From Streptomyces sp. V4I2 (GTDB lineage: Bacteria; Actinomycetota; Actinomycetes; Streptomycetales; Streptomycetaceae), in assembly GCF_030817655.1 (NCBI RefSeq), contig NZ_JAUSZM010000003.1, forward strand, positions 8,246,001-8,310,000: DNA of 64,000 nt, written 5' to 3'. Numbering within the stretch: the first letter of the stretch is position 1; the number at the start of each line of letters is the position of its first letter. Positions 24,038-33,468 of the stretch are shown one piece after another. Made by a program: the position numbers and the translations under genes. The notes beneath the pieces are model-generated. The model saw only the letters and a list, made by a program, of their open reading frames with translations, had not been told where the DNA came from and ran no database searches.

Positions 24038-25318
24038 CTACCCCAGTGATCTGTCGATCGAGGCCAGGGGCAGCGCGAACAGCATCTGCCCGGACTGGGA
24101 CCAGACCTCGCCGGTCGCCTCCCAGTAGGACAGCGACGGCGTGCGTGCGCTCCAGCAGTGCTGGGTCTCGTCGGACCCGCACTGCGTGGCCTTCGCGGTG
24201 TCGGCGTCCTGCCGCCACAGCGTGCCGCGTCCGTCCTGCTCGCCGGAGGCGCGGCTCACATACCAGTCGGAGCGGTACGACAGCACGCCCTGGACGTCGG
24301 AGGCCTTCGTCTCGTAGGCCTCCGTGGCGTCCGTGCGGCCGGCGAAGTCGGTGGCCAGCAGGCCGGAGCGGGCCGGGTCGGTGGCGAAGGAGTAGCGCCA
24401 CAGGAGGGCGGGCCCGTCGCCGTCCGCCGTGGTCCGCTCGCTCGCCACCAGACTGTCGGGCGCCGTGCTGCGGTCCAGGGAGAGGCCAAAGGGGCGGGCG
24501 TCGGTGTCCTTGGCGGGGTCGACCGGGCGGTAGGAGCCGACGGCGGGCAGGACGAAGCGGGTACGGTGCGCCGACCAGCCACCGGGCACCCGGCCGACCG
24601 CCGTGCTGTCCACGCTCGTGCGCAGGACGCGGTTCATGTCGTAGACGTACACGCCGTCGGCGGCGGTGACCAGCAGCTTGTCCTGGTACCAGACCATGCC
24701 GGAGACGTCGGAGTCCAGAGCCCGGAAGTCGCGCCCGCCGTCGACCGGGACGGTGAGCAGCACCCAGGTGTACGTGAGGCGGTCCAGGTCGTTCGCGTCG
24801 ACGAAGGCGACCCGGGCGAGGCCGTGGCCGGCCGCCGCGTTCTGCGACCAGCCGGACAGGACCACGCGGTTCTGGCCCCAGAGGCCGTCGTCGTCCGCGT
24901 CGCCGGACGTGGTGACCGCCCCCGGCTGCCAGGAACGGGTGTCGGTGGCGTCCCAGCACTGGGCGCGGGTGGCCGAAGGCTCGACGGGCAGCGCCTTGAG
25001 ATCCTCGGCCGGGCAGTCGGCCGCGGCGCGCAGACTGTGGTCGGCGTCCTGGAGAACGGCGCTCACGCCGACGGGCCGGCCCATCTCCGAAGCGAGACGG
25101 TCGAGCGTGGCCTCGGGTACCTGCTGTTCCTGCCAGCGCAGCGCGGCGATCCGCTCGGACGAGATGACCGGCTTCAGCGCGCCGGGGTCCTCGCTGTCCG
25201 TGGCCTGCGAGGCGCTGATCATGGTGGCGGCGCCGGTCAGGGCGAGGGCGGTCCCGGCCAGAAAGGCACGCAGCGCCCTGCCCCGCCGTTGGCGGCGGTG
25301 TCTCCCGCGGTGCTTCAT
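24038..25318 (-). CDS. Secreted protein of unknown function
   Basis: A 426-residue protein with a very basic N-terminus (about 16 residues rich in Arg) and a hydrophobic stretch ending near ISASQA, a Sec or Tat signal peptide. I do not recognise a named family. The mature part shows repeated aromatic/Asp-rich strands (VLSGWSQN, GMVWYQDKLLV, VYVYDMNRVL, LLWRYSFATD) suggestive of a beta-propeller, and three candidate disulfide pairs (CPAEDL/QCWDA, QCG/HCWSA). ATG 25318 is chosen because it begins directly at the signal peptide. Confidence 0.72.
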   Translation of the reverse strand: MKHRGRHRRQRRGRALRAFLAGTALALTGAATMISASQATDSEDPGALKPVISSERIAALRWQEQQVPEATLDRLASEMGRPVGVSAVLQDADHSLRAAADCPAEDLKALPVEPSATRAQCWDATDTRSWQPGAVTTSGDADDDGLWGQNRVVLSGWSQNAAAGHGLARVAFVDANDLDRLTYTWVLLTVPVDGGRDFRALDSDVSGMVWYQDKLLVTAADGVYVYDMNRVLRTSVDSTAVGRVPGGWSAHRTRFVLPAVGSYRPVDPAKDTDARPFGLSLDRSTAPDSLVASERTTADGDGPALLWRYSFATDPARSGLLATDFAGRTDATEAYETKASDVQGVLSYRSDWYVSRASGEQDGRGTLWRQDADTAKATQCGSDETQHCWSARTPSLSYWEATGEVWSQSGQMLFALPLASIDRSLG

Positions 25319-25466
25319 TCGTCCTCCCGAGGCGGGCCAACTGCGCCTGATGATCCGTACGTTGACCAGGGAGCAGGTGGGGTGGCCCGTAGGGGATGCT
25401 ACGGCAGTGGGGGGCGGTAGCGGACAAAGAACCTGCAATTATGCGGAAGATGCACTCCGAGCCTGT

Positions 25467-26759
25467 TCAGTTCGTCCCGCCGGACAGTGCGCGGGCGGCG
25501 ACCACGGCCGGCGCGGTCGACCAGGGCAACAGGTCGCGCGGATCGGCCGGGAGCAGCACCTCGACGTCGGCGTCCTCACAGAAACGATACGGCCGGTGGT
25601 CCAGGAAACCCCCGAGATACCGCCGTACCCGGGACATCTCGGCCCGCACCGTCACCGTACGGCCCGGATCACCGAACAGGTCCCCGGCCAGCCCCGCCGC
25701 GCTGCGACCGGAGCGGTGCAGGGCGAGCAGATAGAGCAACTCGGCGTGCCGGGGGCTGAGTTCATGACTCCAGGAGCCGGCCGAGCCCGACACCGCCACC
25801 GACCGGCGGCGCGGCTGCGCCAGGTCCAGCACGATCCGGGTGGCGCCCCGCGGTACCGGCTCGTCGGCGGCCCGGATCAGCCAGCCGCCCGGCAGCGGTT
25901 CCAGCGCGCACTGCCCGAGCGCCGGCAGCCACCGACGGCCCGGCGACAGCGACTTGGGCAGCGCGATCCGGTTGGTGTACGGCATCCCGGTCACCGCCGC
26001 GGTCCAGCCGTCCCGGTCCACCACCGCGGCCCGCCCGGCGAGCCGGGCCAGCACCGGCGCGGCCACCGCGCGCAGTTGCTCCAGCGAGGTCACGTGCCGC
26101 TCGCGCAGCCGCGCCTCGGCGAGCTTGGCCACCGAGTCGACCCAGGCGAGCGTGGCCGGGTGCATCGTCTCCAGCGGCCCGCTCACGTCCACCACACCGA
26201 TCAGCCGGCCGTCCCGCGGGTCCGTGATGGGGGCGCCGGTACACGTCCAGGTGGCGTGCGAGCGTACGAAGTGCTCGGAGGCGAAGACCTGCACGGGACG
26301 CCGTACGACGGCCGCGGTGCCCACGCCGTTCGTACCGACGACGTCCTCCCGCCAGTCGGCGCCGAGTTCGAAGCCGATCCCGTCGGCCTTGCGCAGCACG
26401 GGCGAACTGCCCTCGCGCCACAGCACCCGGCCCTGCTCGTCGGCGACCACCATGATGTGGTGGGCGACGTCCGCGACCGACAGCAGACCCTCCCGCAGCA
26501 CCGGCAGCACATGCTTGAGGACCGTCGTCTCCCGGCGCCGCTGCACCTCCTCGCGGGACAACAGCCCCGACCGGAAGCCGTGGTCGGGATCGACGCCGCC
26601 GCGCAGCATCCGCCCCCAGGACTGTTCGATCACCGGCCGCGGCGCGACCGGCGCCCGCTGCCCCGAGAGCGTCGCGGAGCGGACCTCGCTGAGTACCCGT
26701 GCCGCCCGCGCCGAGTCCACGGCGGCGAGTTGCGTCACGTCCGTCGGCGAGAGTGCCAC
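25467..26759 (-). CDS. GAF-domain transcriptional regulator, AcoR-like N-terminus
   Basis: A 430-residue regulator. Residues at about 80-215 form a GAF domain of the type found in AcoR-like activators (VIEQSWGRML before it, then REDVVGTNGVGTAAVVRRPVQVFASEHF and CTGAPITDPRDGRLIGVVDVSG). The C-terminal part contains a winged-helix-like region (LSPRHAELLYLLALH, then TVRAEMSRVRRYLGG) instead of the sigma-54 AAA+ domain. The GTG at 26759 has GGGAGG upstream. It lies on the same strand as the AidB-like gene but is separated by a strong terminator. Inducer and targets unknown. Confidence 0.78.
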   Translation of the reverse strand: MALSPTDVTQLAAVDSARAARVLSEVRSATLSGQRAPVAPRPVIEQSWGRMLRGGVDPDHGFRSGLLSREEVQRRRETTVLKHVLPVLREGLLSVADVAHHIMVVADEQGRVLWREGSSPVLRKADGIGFELGADWREDVVGTNGVGTAAVVRRPVQVFASEHFVRSHATWTCTGAPITDPRDGRLIGVVDVSGPLETMHPATLAWVDSVAKLAEARLRERHVTSLEQLRAVAAPVLARLAGRAAVVDRDGWTAAVTGMPYTNRIALPKSLSPGRRWLPALGQCALEPLPGGWLIRAADEPVPRGATRIVLDLAQPRRRSVAVSGSAGSWSHELSPRHAELLYLLALHRSGRSAAGLAGDLFGDPGRTVTVRAEMSRVRRYLGGFLDHRPYRFCEDADVEVLLPADPRDLLPWSTAPAVVAARALSGGTN

Positions 26760-27108
26760 GGGACCTCCCGGAAGAAGGGCTCGGGACAACCGGTTCGCGG
26801 TGGCTTTTCGGCCACCGTCCGGAAGTCCGTCCTGACTGTTCGTCTCATAGTGCCGCCTGCCCAAGTCGGAGGGACCCAGTCCGGCCACAGAGGCCAGCAA
26901 GTTGCAACCCCCTGCAACCCTGGTGGACTGCCCTGCCGTCCTTGAAACTTGAGCGACGCCGCCCAGTGCGGCGCACATGGCTCCAACGGGCCAGTGGCGG
27001 GGGGTGGTGCCGTGTCGGCGCAGCACCACCCCCCGCGCCGTGCGGGCACGCACGGAGCACCGTACGTACGCGGATCAGGCCACCGGACGGCTGTGCGACC
27101 GGCGCCGG
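26760..27108. other. 349-bp intergenic region with repeats and a terminator
   Basis: No gene is seen. On the side of the GAF regulator there is a direct repeat TGCAACCC at 26903-26910 and 26913-26920, ten bp apart, a plausible site for that regulator. On the other side a long hairpin (26997-27036) ends the AidB-like transcript. Confidence 0.55.
26997..27036 (-). terminator. Terminator after the AidB-like gene
   Basis: A perfect 14-bp stem (GCGGGGGGTGGTGC at 26997-27010 and its complement at 27023-27036) with a 12-nt loop, 73 bp beyond the AidB-like stop. There is no U-tract, as is usual in this genus. Confidence 0.8.
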
Positions 27109-28743
27109 TCAGGATTCCGGCCGGGCCCGTTCCACCACCGACGCCAGATCCAGACTGTGCGGCAGGGTCCCGAAGGCCGCGCCCGAGTCGCCGCCCAGCC
27201 GGGACGCGCAGAACGCGTCGGCGACCTCCGGTGTCGCATACCGCACGAGCAACGACCCCTGGAGCACCAGCGCGAGCCGCTCGGTCACCCGCCGGGCCCG
27301 CCCCTCCACGCCCTCCAGATCGGCGAGTTCGGTCAGCAGGTCCTTGATCGCCGCGTCCAGGCGGTGGTCGGCGCCGCGCGCCTTGCCGACCTCCTGGAGA
27401 TAGGCGTTCAACGCCAGTGGTTCGCGTTGCAGCGCGCGCAGCACGTCCAGGGCCTGGACGTTCCCGGCGCCCTCCCAGATCGAGTTGAGCGGCGACTCGC
27501 GTACCAGCCGGGGCATCCCCGACTCCTCGACGTACCCGTTGCCGCCCAGGCACTCGGACGCCTCCACCGTCACCGGCGAACACCGTTTGGTCACCCAGTA
27601 CTTGGCGGCCGGCACCGCGATCCTGAGCAGCGCCCGCTCCTGCTCGCTCCCGTCGTCGTAGGCCGCCGCGAGCCGCAGCGCGAGCGTCGTCGCCGCCTCC
27701 GACTCCAGCGCGAGATCGGCCAGCACGTTGCGCATCAGCGGCTTGTCGACGAGCCTGCCGCCGAACGCCTCGCGGTACGTGCAGTGGTGGACCGCCTGCG
27801 CGACGGCCTGCCGCATCAGACCCGCCGAGCCCAGCACGCAGTCGAGCCGGGTCGCCGCCACCATCTCGATGATGGTGCGCACCCCACGCCCCTCCTCGCC
27901 GACCCGGCGAGCCCACGTCCCGTCGAACTCGACCTCGGCGGACGCGTTCGACCGGTTGCCCAGCTTGTCCTTGAGCCGCTGGATCAGGAAGACGTTGCGG
28001 GTGCCGTCCGCCAGCACCCGCGGCACCAGGAAGCAGGTGAGCCCCTCCGGTGCCTGCGCGAGCACCAGGAACCCGTCCGACATCGGCGCCGAGCAGAACC
28101 ACTTGTGCCCGGTCAGCTGGTACGTCCCGTCCTCGGCGAGGGGCCGGGCGGCCGTCGTGCCCGCCCGTACGTCGCTGCCGCCCTGCTTCTCCGTCATGCC
28201 CATCCCGAACAGGGCACTGGTCTTCAGCTGGGCGGGCCGCAGCTCACGGTCGTAGATCATCGAGGTCAGCCGGGGCTCCCACGCGGCGGCCAGCGCGGGG
28301 TCGCCGCGCAGCGCGGGCACCGCGGCATGGGTCATCGACAGCGGGCAGAGGTTGCCGGCGTCGACCTGCGTCCACAGCAGGAAGGCGGCCGCGCGCCGCA
28401 CATGCCCGCCAGGCCGGGACCAGGCCGCCGTCAGGCCCGCCGAGACGCCCTTGCCGAGCAGCCGGTGCCAGGCCGGATGGAAGTCGACCTCGTCGATCCG
28501 GCGCCCGTGGCGGTCGTGGGTGCGCAGTCTCGGCGGGTACTCGTTCGCCTGTGCCCCCCACTCCTGCACCTGCGCCGAGCCACAGGCCCGGCCGAGCGCC
28601 GCGAGCTCGCCGCGCACATCGTCGAGCAGGTCCGGAGCGGTGTGCCGGCCCACCGCCGCCGTCAGGGCACGGTCGGCGGTGAACGCGTCGTATCCGACCA
28701 GCGGCGGAGGCTGGTTGGTCACGGTGTGGGTGCTGCCTGCCAT
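27109..28743 (-). CDS. aidB: Acyl-CoA dehydrogenase, AidB-like
   Basis: A 544-residue flavoprotein of the acyl-CoA dehydrogenase fold with the longer AidB architecture: MTEKQGGSDVRAGTT, TGHKWFCSAPMSDGFLVLA, DKLGNRSNASAEVEF, and ECLGGNGYVEESGMPRL near the C-terminal end. AidB of E. coli is a DNA-associated flavoprotein of the alkylation response, and close actinobacterial relatives may be true acyl-CoA dehydrogenases, so substrate and role are open. ATG 28743 starts at the conserved N-terminus (NQPPPLVGYD). It is divergent from the BrkB gene, with 283 bp between. Confidence 0.88.
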   Translation of the reverse strand: MAGSTHTVTNQPPPLVGYDAFTADRALTAAVGRHTAPDLLDDVRGELAALGRACGSAQVQEWGAQANEYPPRLRTHDRHGRRIDEVDFHPAWHRLLGKGVSAGLTAAWSRPGGHVRRAAAFLLWTQVDAGNLCPLSMTHAAVPALRGDPALAAAWEPRLTSMIYDRELRPAQLKTSALFGMGMTEKQGGSDVRAGTTAARPLAEDGTYQLTGHKWFCSAPMSDGFLVLAQAPEGLTCFLVPRVLADGTRNVFLIQRLKDKLGNRSNASAEVEFDGTWARRVGEEGRGVRTIIEMVAATRLDCVLGSAGLMRQAVAQAVHHCTYREAFGGRLVDKPLMRNVLADLALESEAATTLALRLAAAYDDGSEQERALLRIAVPAAKYWVTKRCSPVTVEASECLGGNGYVEESGMPRLVRESPLNSIWEGAGNVQALDVLRALQREPLALNAYLQEVGKARGADHRLDAAIKDLLTELADLEGVEGRARRVTERLALVLQGSLLVRYATPEVADAFCASRLGGDSGAAFGTLPHSLDLASVVERARPES

Positions 28744-29026
28744 GTACGCGAACCTACCGTTCCTGAAGACCGAGCGGGAGTGAGCCCTGCTGCCACAACT
28801 CCTGCTCAGCCGGGTGCCCCGAACGGTGTTGGGCACCCTGGTCGCCGCCGTACAGGACACTCATTCGACCCGGGAACCGTCGTTCCCCTCTCGGGGAGGA
28901 AGGCCACGACCCCCGATGGGGCAGGAGAGCGGGTGTGGGGCCCGGGTGCCGCGCCCCCCGACGTGCCCCCGCCCGCCGGGGCACCGGGGGATGAGCACAC
29001 CCAGGCACGACGGATACCTTTAGGTC

Positions 29027-30172
29027 GTGCAGCCAGCAAGTGAATCCCCTCAGCCTCCCTCCGGACGCCTCCATCGGGCGCGTGCCCTGTACCGGAACGT
29101 CTCGAAGCGCAGGACTGCCTGGCTGCTGATCAAGGACACCGTCAACTCGTGCATGGAGTACCGGATCCTGGGCCTGGCGGCCGAGGCGGCGTTCTTCACG
29201 CTGCTGTCCGTGCCGCCGCTGCTGCTGAGCATGATCGGTCTGCTCGGCTACGTCGACGACTGGACCGGCGCCGACACCATCGCGAGCCTGGAGACCAACA
29301 TCCTGGAGGCCTCGCGCACGATCCTGTCCGACAAGGGCGTCACCGAGATCGCCCAGCCGATCCTGCACGACGTGATGAAGGGCGGCCGGCCCGACGTCAT
29401 CTCCATAGGCTTCCTGTTCGCCCTGTGGTCGGGCTCCCGCGCGGTGAACGTCTTCATCGACACCATCACCGTGATGTACGGCCTCGACGGCGTCCGCGGC
29501 ATCGTCAAGACCCGCCTGATGGCCTTCCTGCTGTTCGTCGTGGCCCTGCTCATCGGCTCGATCGCGCTGCCGCTGATGGTGGCCGGACCGGACGCGGTGG
29601 TGAACATCGTGCCGTGGTCCGAGACCGTCGTACAGGTGCTCTACTGGCCCGTCGTCATCGTGCTGTCGATCGTCTTCCTCACCACGCTCTACCACGTGTC
29701 CGTCCCCGTCCGCTCCCCGTGGATCGAGGACGTGCCCGGCGCCCTGGTGGCCCTCGCCATGTGGGTCCTCGGCAGCTTCCTGCTGCGCATCTACCTGACC
29801 AACACCGTCGAGGGCCCCACCATCTACGGCTCCCTCGCCGCGCCGGTCGCCGTCCTGCTGTGGATCGGCGTGTCCGCGTTCGCCGTCCTCGTCGGCGCCG
29901 CGGTCAACGCCGCGATCGACCGGGTCTGGCCGGCCGCCGCGACGGCCGCGGCCCGCGCCGCCAACGAACGGCTGCGCGAGGCGCAGGTCGCCGAGTACGT
30001 CGCCCGCGCCACCGCGGCCCGTGCGGCGGTCCCCGACGACCCGGACGACCCCGACATGCCCTCCGAGTTCCCGGAGCGGTGGTCGCGGTTCCTGCCGCCG
30101 GAGGACGTGACGTCGCGGCTGCGGACGCACGTGAAGAGCACGCATCCGCCGCACAAGCCGGAGGGTTCCTGA
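29027..30172 (+). CDS. YihY/BrkB-family membrane protein
   Basis: A 381-residue inner-membrane protein with about six membrane spans between residues 45 and 295, then a hydrophilic, Asp/Pro-rich C-terminal tail. Family signatures include RILGLAAEAAFFTLLSVPPLLL near the first span, LFALWSGSRAVNVFIDTITVMY, and the segment GALVALAMWVLGSFLLRIYL. BrkB was linked to serum resistance in Bordetella, but the biochemical function is not established. GTG 29027 is the only start that keeps the usual N-terminus. Confidence 0.88.
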   Translation: MQPASESPQPPSGRLHRARALYRNVSKRRTAWLLIKDTVNSCMEYRILGLAAEAAFFTLLSVPPLLLSMIGLLGYVDDWTGADTIASLETNILEASRTILSDKGVTEIAQPILHDVMKGGRPDVISIGFLFALWSGSRAVNVFIDTITVMYGLDGVRGIVKTRLMAFLLFVVALLIGSIALPLMVAGPDAVVNIVPWSETVVQVLYWPVVIVLSIVFLTTLYHVSVPVRSPWIEDVPGALVALAMWVLGSFLLRIYLTNTVEGPTIYGSLAAPVAVLLWIGVSAFAVLVGAAVNAAIDRVWPAAATAAARAANERLREAQVAEYVARATAARAAVPDDPDDPDMPSEFPERWSRFLPPEDVTSRLRTHVKSTHPPHKPEGS

Positions 30173-30191
30173 TATCGCGGGCCGGCTGAGC

Positions 30192-30270
30192 GCACCTGAA
30201 GGGGCGCGGGGCTGTATCAATATGCGGCTCCGCCGCGTGGGCGCGACCAGCCACGACGGACCCGCAGCCG
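30192..30270. repeat. Streptomyces intergenic repeat element
   Basis: The segment from CACCTGAAGGGGCGCGGGGC to ACGGACCCGCAGCCG matches a repeat I recognise as very frequent between Streptomyces genes. It contains the short hairpin GCGGC-TCC-GCCGC at 30224-30236. Lying between convergent genes, it may serve as a terminator. Confidence 0.65.
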
Positions 30271-30295
30271 GCAGAAATCCCGCACCCCGACGGCG

Positions 30296-31147
30296 CTACG
30301 CCTGCCACGCCCCCGCCGCGGCAGCGTCCCGCACGAACGCCCCGAAGTCCCGAGCCTCGTGCCCCAGCACCTGACGCACGTCATCGGTCAGCCGCGCGTT
30401 GCGCCCGTCCATCAGCCCCTCGAAGACCTCGATCAGCAGCTCCACCTCCTCCGGCGGCACCCCGAACCCCGCCAGCGTCTCCCCGTACGCCCGCACCGGC
30501 ACCGGCGTGTACGCCACCTTGACGCCGGACGCCGCCGAGATCTCCGCGACCGCCTCCCGCCAGGACAGCAGCCGAGGTCCGGTCAGCTCCAGCGTCCGCC
30601 CCACGTAACGGTCCCCGGCGACCAGCACGGCCGCGACCACCTCACCGACGTCCCGCAGGTCGACGAACGGCTCCCGCACCTCACCGGCCGGAAACGCCAG
30701 TTCCCCGTGGCGCAGCCCCTCCACCAGGGGCCCCTCGCTGAAGTTCTGCGCGAACCACGAAGCCCGTACGACCGTCCAGTCCGCGCCCGAGGACGTCAGC
30801 GCCTCCTCGGCCGGCAGCGCCTGCTCCTCGCCGCGCGCCGACAGCAGCACCAGCCGCCGTACGCCCAGCCCGACCGCCTCCCGGGCGAGCGCGCCGATCC
30901 CCTCGGCGGCCGCGGGGAAGCCGATGTCGGACGGGTACACGAGGTACGCCGCGTCGGCGCCCCGCAGCGTGTCCGCCCACGTCGTCGGGTCCTCCCAGTC
31001 GAAACCCCGCGCGCGGGACGCGGCCCGCACCGTCAGCCCGGCCGCCCGCGCGGCCCCGGCGACCCGGCTCCCGGTACGCCCGGAGGCACCGGTCACCACC
31101 ACTGTCATGTCCTGGGTGTTCTTGGTGTTGTCCGTGTTTGTCGTCAT
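30296..31147 (-). CDS. NmrA-like NAD(P)-binding reductase
   Basis: A 283-residue atypical SDR with the NAD(P) motif VVVTGASGRTGSRVA near the N-terminus, VRRLVLLSARG, WTVVRASWFAQNFSE and the FVDLRDVGEVVAAVL segment of the NmrA/HSCARG group. Such proteins act as quinone oxidoreductases or as redox sensors without catalysis. The classical YxxxK motif is absent. ATG 31147 is used, and the ATG at 31108, directly before the nucleotide-binding motif, is possible. It is divergent from an AraC regulator that may control it. Confidence 0.83.
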   Translation of the reverse strand: MTTNTDNTKNTQDMTVVVTGASGRTGSRVAGAARAAGLTVRAASRARGFDWEDPTTWADTLRGADAAYLVYPSDIGFPAAAEGIGALAREAVGLGVRRLVLLSARGEEQALPAEEALTSSGADWTVVRASWFAQNFSEGPLVEGLRHGELAFPAGEVREPFVDLRDVGEVVAAVLVAGDRYVGRTLELTGPRLLSWREAVAEISAASGVKVAYTPVPVRAYGETLAGFGVPPEEVELLIEVFEGLMDGRNARLTDDVRQVLGHEARDFGAFVRDAAAAGAWQA

Positions 31148-31227
31148 GCCTTCAGTCAACGGCCGCGCGCTTCAACAGCCCATCGCTGAACGGCTCATTC
31201 CCATGCGCGGGCGTCTACGCTGACGGC

Positions 31228-32172
31228 ATGGACGCACTCACAGGCCTCCTGGAGGGCCCCCGGGCCCGCGGGGCCTTCATGATCCGTGCGTGTTTCGACC
31301 CGCCCTGGGCGGTCCGTGTCGAGGACCGCGCCCCGCTGACGGTGATGCTGATGGTCCGCGGCGAGTCCTGGATCGTGCCGGACACGGGGGAGCGGGTGCG
31401 GCTGCGGCCCGGCGAGCTGGCCATCGCGCGCGGCCCCGACCCGTACACCTGCGCCGACCACCCCGACACCGCGCCCCAGGCGCTGATACTGCCGGGCGCC
31501 GAGTGCCGCTATCCGGACGGACGGCCCCTCACCGGCTCCATGGACATCGGCGTCCGCAGCTGGGGCGACCGGCCCGACGGCTCCACGGTGATGCTGATCG
31601 GGACGTACCTGGTCCAGGGCGAGATCAGCGGCCGTCTCCTGGACGCGCTGCCGCCGCTGCTCTCCCTCACCTCCGAGACGTGGCAGTGCGCGCTCACGCC
31701 CGTCCTCATGCACGAGGTCGTGCGCGACGAACCCGGTCAGGAGGTCGTCCTGGACCGGCTCCTCGACCTGCTGGTCATCGCCGCCCTCCGTGCCTGGTTC
31801 GCCCGCCCGGAGGCGGCGCCGCCCGCCTGGTACGCGGCGCTCGCCGACCCCGTCGTCGGCCGCGTCCTGCGCCTGGTCCAGGGCGACCCCGCCCACTCCT
31901 GGACGGTCGCCTCGCTCGCCGCCAAGGCCGGTGTCTCGCGGGCCGCGCTCGCCCGCCGCTTCACCGAACTCGTCGGCGAGCCCCCGATGACGTACCTCAC
32001 CGGCTGGCGCCTCGCCCTCGCCGCGGACCGCCTCCGCGACACCGACGACACCCTCGAGGCGATCGCCCGCCAGGTCGGCTACGGCAGCGCGTTCGCCCTG
32101 TCCAGCGCGTTCAAGCGGGTGTACGGGGTGAGCCCGCAGGAGCATCGGACGCGGCTGGTGCCGACGGCGTAG
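31228..32172 (+). CDS. AraC-family regulator with cupin_6 sensor domain
   Basis: A 314-residue regulator. The N-terminal half is a cupin-like domain (VMLMVRGESWIVPDTGERVRLRPGELAIARG). The C-terminal domain has two helix-turn-helix motifs: WTVASLAAKAGVSRAALARRF and LEAIARQVGYGSAFALSSAFKRVYGVSP. It lies head-to-head with the NmrA-like reductase gene, 80 bp apart, and most probably regulates it. Ten bp downstream starts a second AraC regulator on the same strand. Confidence 0.9.
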   Translation: MDALTGLLEGPRARGAFMIRACFDPPWAVRVEDRAPLTVMLMVRGESWIVPDTGERVRLRPGELAIARGPDPYTCADHPDTAPQALILPGAECRYPDGRPLTGSMDIGVRSWGDRPDGSTVMLIGTYLVQGEISGRLLDALPPLLSLTSETWQCALTPVLMHEVVRDEPGQEVVLDRLLDLLVIAALRAWFARPEAAPPAWYAALADPVVGRVLRLVQGDPAHSWTVASLAAKAGVSRAALARRFTELVGEPPMTYLTGWRLALAADRLRDTDDTLEAIARQVGYGSAFALSSAFKRVYGVSPQEHRTRLVPTA

Positions 32173-32182
32173 CCTGGCCTAC

Positions 32183-32872
32183 GTGTACGCGGAGCGGCCA
32201 TCCCGTATGGCGGGCGCGGTGGTGTGGACGAACACCCCGTCCGGGCCCGACGCCGGGCGTGTCCTGCCCGACGGCTGCATGGACCTGCTGTGGCACGAGG
32301 GCCGACTGGTGATCGCCGGGCCCGACACCCGCGCGTACGTCACCGAGGGCGAGCCGAGCGCCTGGGCCGGCGTCCGCTTCTACCCGGGCACCGCGCCCGC
32401 CCTCCTGGACGTGCCCGCGCACGAGATGCGCGACCGGCGGGTGGAGTTGGCCGACGTGTGGCCGGCCGCGGAGGTACGGCGCGTCACCGCACAGGTGAAC
32501 GCGGCCGACGACCCGGCGAGCGGCCTGGAGCAGGTGGCATTGGAACGGGCCGCCGGGACCGATCCCCCCGACCCACTCCTCCGACAGGTGGTCACCGCCC
32601 TCGACGCGGGCCGCCCGGTCGCCACCACCGCCGACGAACTAGGCGTGGGCGCCCGCCAGTTGCACCGCCGCTGCCTCACTGCCTTCGGCTACGGCCCCAA
32701 GACGCTGGCCCGGGTCCTACGACTCCAGCGCGCCCTCGCCCTGGCCCGCTCCGGAGTTCCCCTCGCGGAGACGGCGGCCCGGTCCGGCTTCGCGGACCAG
32801 GCCCATCTGGCAAGAGACGTGAAGGAGTTGGCGGGCGTGCCGCCGACGGACCTACTGGGCCGCCCCGGGTAG
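32183..32872 (+). CDS. Short AraC-family regulator
   Basis: A 229-residue protein with a DUF6597-like N-terminal domain (VLPDGCMDLLWHEGRLVIAGPDT, GVRFYPGTAPALL) and a C-terminal AraC helix-turn-helix pair (TTADELGVGARQLHRRC and PLAETAARSGFADQAHLARDVKEL). The GTG start is 10 bp after the preceding regulator stop, so they may be co-transcribed. Its 3' end overlaps the convergent glyoxalase-fold gene by 21 bases. Target unknown. Confidence 0.85.
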   Translation: MYAERPSRMAGAVVWTNTPSGPDAGRVLPDGCMDLLWHEGRLVIAGPDTRAYVTEGEPSAWAGVRFYPGTAPALLDVPAHEMRDRRVELADVWPAAEVRRVTAQVNAADDPASGLEQVALERAAGTDPPDPLLRQVVTALDAGRPVATTADELGVGARQLHRRCLTAFGYGPKTLARVLRLQRALALARSGVPLAETAARSGFADQAHLARDVKELAGVPPTDLLGRPG

Positions 32873-33256
32873 CGGCGCGAACAGGTCGACCCCGTTGCCG
32901 TCGGGATCGAGCACCACCGCGTACCGCTGCCCCCACACCGCGTCCCACGGTTTCAGCTCCCCGTGGTACCCGGCACCCACCAGCTCCTGGTACACCGAGT
33001 CGACCTCGGCCGGACTGTCGCACAGCAGGGCGAGCGAGATGCGCCCGCCCTCGGTCGGCGGCTGCCATTCCGGCTGGATCTGTCGCACCATCTCCTCACT
33101 GTCGAGCATCAACCGCAGCCCGCCCGGCAGCCCGGCCTCGGCATGCGGCCCCTTCTCGGCACCCTCCGGAAAGACGAAACCGAGCCGACGGTAGAAGGCG
33201 ACGGAGGCGGCCATGTCCGAGGCCACCAGGCCGATCGCATCGAATCGTGGAGTCAT
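32852..33256 (-). CDS. VOC-family (glyoxalase-fold) protein
   Basis: A 134-residue single-domain vicinal-oxygen-chelate protein: FDAIGLVASDMAASVAFYRRLGFVF at the start, a middle LALLCDSPAEVDSVYQELVGAGY helix, and the end motif AVVLDPDGNGVDLFAPL. The metal ligands of glyoxalase I are not all evident, so this may be a resistance- or ligand-binding type. It converges on, and overlaps, the short AraC gene. Confidence 0.86.
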   Translation of the reverse strand: MTPRFDAIGLVASDMAASVAFYRRLGFVFPEGAEKGPHAEAGLPGGLRLMLDSEEMVRQIQPEWQPPTEGGRISLALLCDSPAEVDSVYQELVGAGYHGELKPWDAVWGQRYAVVLDPDGNGVDLFAPLPGAAQ

Positions 33257-33468
33257 GGGGCCACCGTAGGCACGGGTGCGGGGGCCGGTCTTGAAGGAAT
33301 CGGACAGGGGCGGGCGCAGTTCCTGCGCGGGGTGTGGTCAGCCCCGCGGGAACATGACACCGCTGGCCGCGCCGACGAACGGCGCGGCCATACCGGCGAG
33401 TTCTCATACGGTGCACTGTGCCGACCATCGGATGACCGCCGCCGTCGATGGCGAGCAGGCCAGGCCGC

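Noticed and set aside
33257..33468. Possible small gene between the two glyoxalase-fold genes
   Set aside because: Short open frames exist, but none has a ribosome-binding site or a recognisable product.
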